From assembly GCA_033558025.1 (NCBI GenBank), contig JAUCEF010000014.1:1550001-1614000 (forward strand): DNA of 64,000 nucleotides, written 5' to 3'. A program made the translations under genes and the position numbers. The DNA is from Phytophthora sp. 'mugwort' (taxonomy: Eukaryota > Oomycota > Peronosporomycetes > Peronosporales > Peronosporaceae). Numbering within the stretch: position 1 is the first letter of the stretch; each line of letters starts with the position of its first letter. Shown piece by piece: positions 62,409-64,000 of this stretch. The notes below the pieces were generated by a model that saw nothing but the letters and a program-made list of their open reading frames with translations, searched no databases and was not told the origin of the DNA.

Positions 62409-62413
62409 ACTAG

Positions 62414-63240
62414 TGCCGCACAGACTTCAACTACGCCCACTTGTGCAACTTGTTTCGTGTCGTTCATTCATTGCTGTCGTACGACGGACGTTAGTGTGTT
62501 GCAGCCTCATTCAAGAATCATGGGTTTCTTACATGACGTCATGGACTCTGACTCCCGTTGGATCCGTGACAAGTTGATGCCATGTTTTTGTATCGTCGTA
62601 TAGTATTGGGACGAAAGTGAAAGCCGAAGACGTTTAAGGTGTGGTGTTGAGGTGATTCTAGAGTATCTTGTTGATGAACGTGTGGAAGTGTTGATAAATG
62701 TAGCAGGAGCAACATTTTTCCGTCGCAATATCCGTTCAGCCGTGATTAGGACTACCGATATGATGTGCGAGTGCTACCTGACGCAATATGAAATAATCTT
62801 GGAGCTCCTACTCCGCCACGACATGGACTTGAGTACCTATTACCGCCAGTGATGAATTCTGGTACAACTACGACGTGAAGCAGAAGGCTCTGTTTGGCTA
62901 ATTATGTTCGCAATATGCCAGATGAGGTCATTTATTGCAACCATTTACTAGTGATTCGAGCATACAGTACCACGTCTCGTGTACAGTACTAGTACGGCAG
63001 AACTATAATGGCTCAATAATGAGACCCAGGCTTCGTGATGCTCGTGTGTACTAGTCAAGTCTCTCCAAACCCATTGCACAAAGGTCCTACTGAAGGCTGA
63101 TTCGTTTGACTACTCCATCTTGTATCTTCGATACTTATATAATATACTAAGTACGGCAAAGAGGTTTTGTGCTTGCTTTGTATCTGATAGTAAGTCGTTA
63201 CAATATTTTTCTATTTTTTCCAATTTCGGAGTTTTGGTTC
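62414..63240. other. Flank right of the LTR element; no gene recognised
   Basis: Plus-strand frames at 62394-62603 and 62652-62852 may once have been continuous (SRWIRDKLMPCF, then VILEYLVDERVEVLINVAGA), but they match no family I know. The rest is AT-rich without structure. Confidence 0.35.
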
Positions 63241-63254
63241 AGAGTAGTTGACTC

Positions 63255-63455
63255 CGAACGCGTGTGATATTATCGGCGTGATAAGCTAGAGATGTAACAG
63301 CGACTCGGAGCGCCATGACACGCGCATGGTTCATACCGTCATACCGCGCTCCAAGCCCAGAACCATGACCATGAGGTTGAATGCGAAAGCGGACGATAGC
63401 GCTGGTCCAGATGCCAGGCACCAGCATGGCCGTGCCCAAACTAGATCGTCTAAGA
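63255..63455 (-). pseudogene. Aquaglyceroporin relic (tenth copy)
   Basis: On the minus strand the sequence still spells the end of helix 4 (GTAMLVPGIW for GTAMLVLGVY, about 63439-63400). After a deletion of about 10 codons and a frame change it reads FAFNLMVMVLGLERGMTV for FAFxLMIMALGMAFGMNT (about 63385-63335). Another shift gives NHARVMALR for NPARDLGPR and VTSLAY for the TxxAGW that follows it (about 63320-63270). Three consecutive landmarks in the right order and spacing make homology convincing, though the product is destroyed. NHA replaces the second NPA motif. The strand agrees with copies 8 and 9. Confidence 0.7.
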
Positions 63456-63559
63456 CGTAGCTGGGAATACCAAACAATTTATTTTTGCAGGCATATAACG
63501 GGTGAATCACCAACATAGTCTGAAGACTTGGATGTCAGCTGATGACGTAGAGGTGTGTC

Positions 63560-64000
63560 AATGAACAACAGGAGTAAAATTGTTGAAACAGGGTCGCAAC
63601 CGTGCTATGAGCAAGGCCACCAGTAGCCATCGCTTCCAATATCCATACGCCATTTCGTGGTATCTGCAGTTGGTTGCAATAGCTTTAACATACTACTTTT
63701 GAAGGAAGGAGACAATGGTAGGAAGCGTAGAAGACGCGCCAATTTGACACGGGACGTTCCAACATAGAGATGGTCGAGCAGCCATCGAGGCGCCCCTGGG
63801 GTACCTCCAGATAGAGTAAAACTCGTTTTAGTGTAGCTCCTTGAGCTTTCCAGACAGTCATACTAAAACAAGCTCAGCTCCACGCTGGGAGTATTTGAGC
63901 TTGATCGGTTTTGGAATGAGTGTCCTCGCTAGCTTAATGGCATACTTGCTTTTGTCGTTTGCAAGAAGCCCGATTGGAATGATAATACTGCTTTTTCAGT
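63560..64000 (-). pseudogene. PIF1-like helicase C-terminal relic (Helitron-type)
   Basis: Minus-strand frames near 63860-63680 read MTVWKAQGATLKRVLLYL, like the motif-V region of PIF1 helicases (MTVHKSQGxTLxxVxxxL). In the next frame DHLYVGTSRVKLARLLRF matches motif VI (LYVAxSRV). Upstream at about 63980-63900 is ASMPLS/KLARTLIPKP-type text. It runs off the window edge. Such helicases occur in oomycete Helitrons and as free PIF1 genes. Frame breaks make it non-functional. Confidence 0.5.

Noticed and set aside
1..64000. CRISPR arrays, operons, prophage or secretion systems
   Set aside because: No regularly spaced identical repeats, no ribosome-binding sites and no bacterial-type gene packing. 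All evidence is eukaryotic.

Overview
The window looks like nuclear DNA of an oomycete, most likely Phytophthora or a close relative. The evidence is: intronless genes whose 5' flanks carry the oomycete initiator (TCATTYY-type Inr with its flanking element); a dense, decayed mixture of hAT, PIF/Harbinger-like, Mutator-like (MULE), LINE and Ty3/gypsy chromovirus elements of the kinds that fill Phytophthora genomes; and SET- and SANT/Myb-like repeat-family genes. Nothing suggests a prokaryote: there are no operons, Shine-Dalgarno sites or CRISPR arrays.

The main content is a cluster of nine full-length major intrinsic protein (aquaglyceroporin) loci plus one relic, spread over about 62 kb. Positions and strands are 1904-2800 (-), 4713-5609 (-), 7389-8327 (+), 9988-10884 (+), 18130-19032 (-), 37498-38445 (-), 40138-41034 (+, nonsense codon), 50170-51105 (-), 52508-53437 (-), and a relic near 63255-63455 (-). 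Every full-length copy has NTA in place of the first NPA motif and keeps the second motif as NPARD. Aligned to GlpF, the selectivity filter reads W-G-Y-R. Five copies (1, 2, 4, 5, 7) are almost identical over the membrane domain, but their promoters fall into two classes. The other four (3, 6, 8, 9) are older and diverged.

Layout: 1-1207, Harbinger-like transposase fragment and a foldback repeat. 1800-11800, four aquaglyceroporins, with copies 2 and 4 lying in a 2.28-kb inverted repeat around copy 3. 12600-13770, Harbinger transposase relic. 13860-15400, SANT/Myb-like repeat protein. 15716-17360, SET-domain gene with a G16 frameshift tract. 18130-19133, copy 5. 21060-23340, hAT relic. 23760-25070, decayed tandem units of unknown origin. 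25600-26560, second Harbinger-like relic. About 26950-35850, LINE with a 134-bp palindromic insertion. 37498-41034, copies 6 and 7. 41680-43480 and 46540-48440, two MULE relics around a decayed PFOR-type gene. 50170-53523, copies 8 and 9. 54852-62408, a Ty3/gypsy chromovirus with both LTRs and an AT-rich mitochondrial-like tRNA block inside it. 63255-64000, the aquaglyceroporin relic and a PIF1-like helicase relic.

The aquaglyceroporins are the only genes here that clearly look functional. They would move glycerol, water or other small neutral solutes across membranes. The identical arms, the promoter swaps and the graded decay (intact, nonsense, relic) point to repeated duplication with gene conversion in a transposon-rich region. 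All comparisons were made by eye; no search or alignment program was run.
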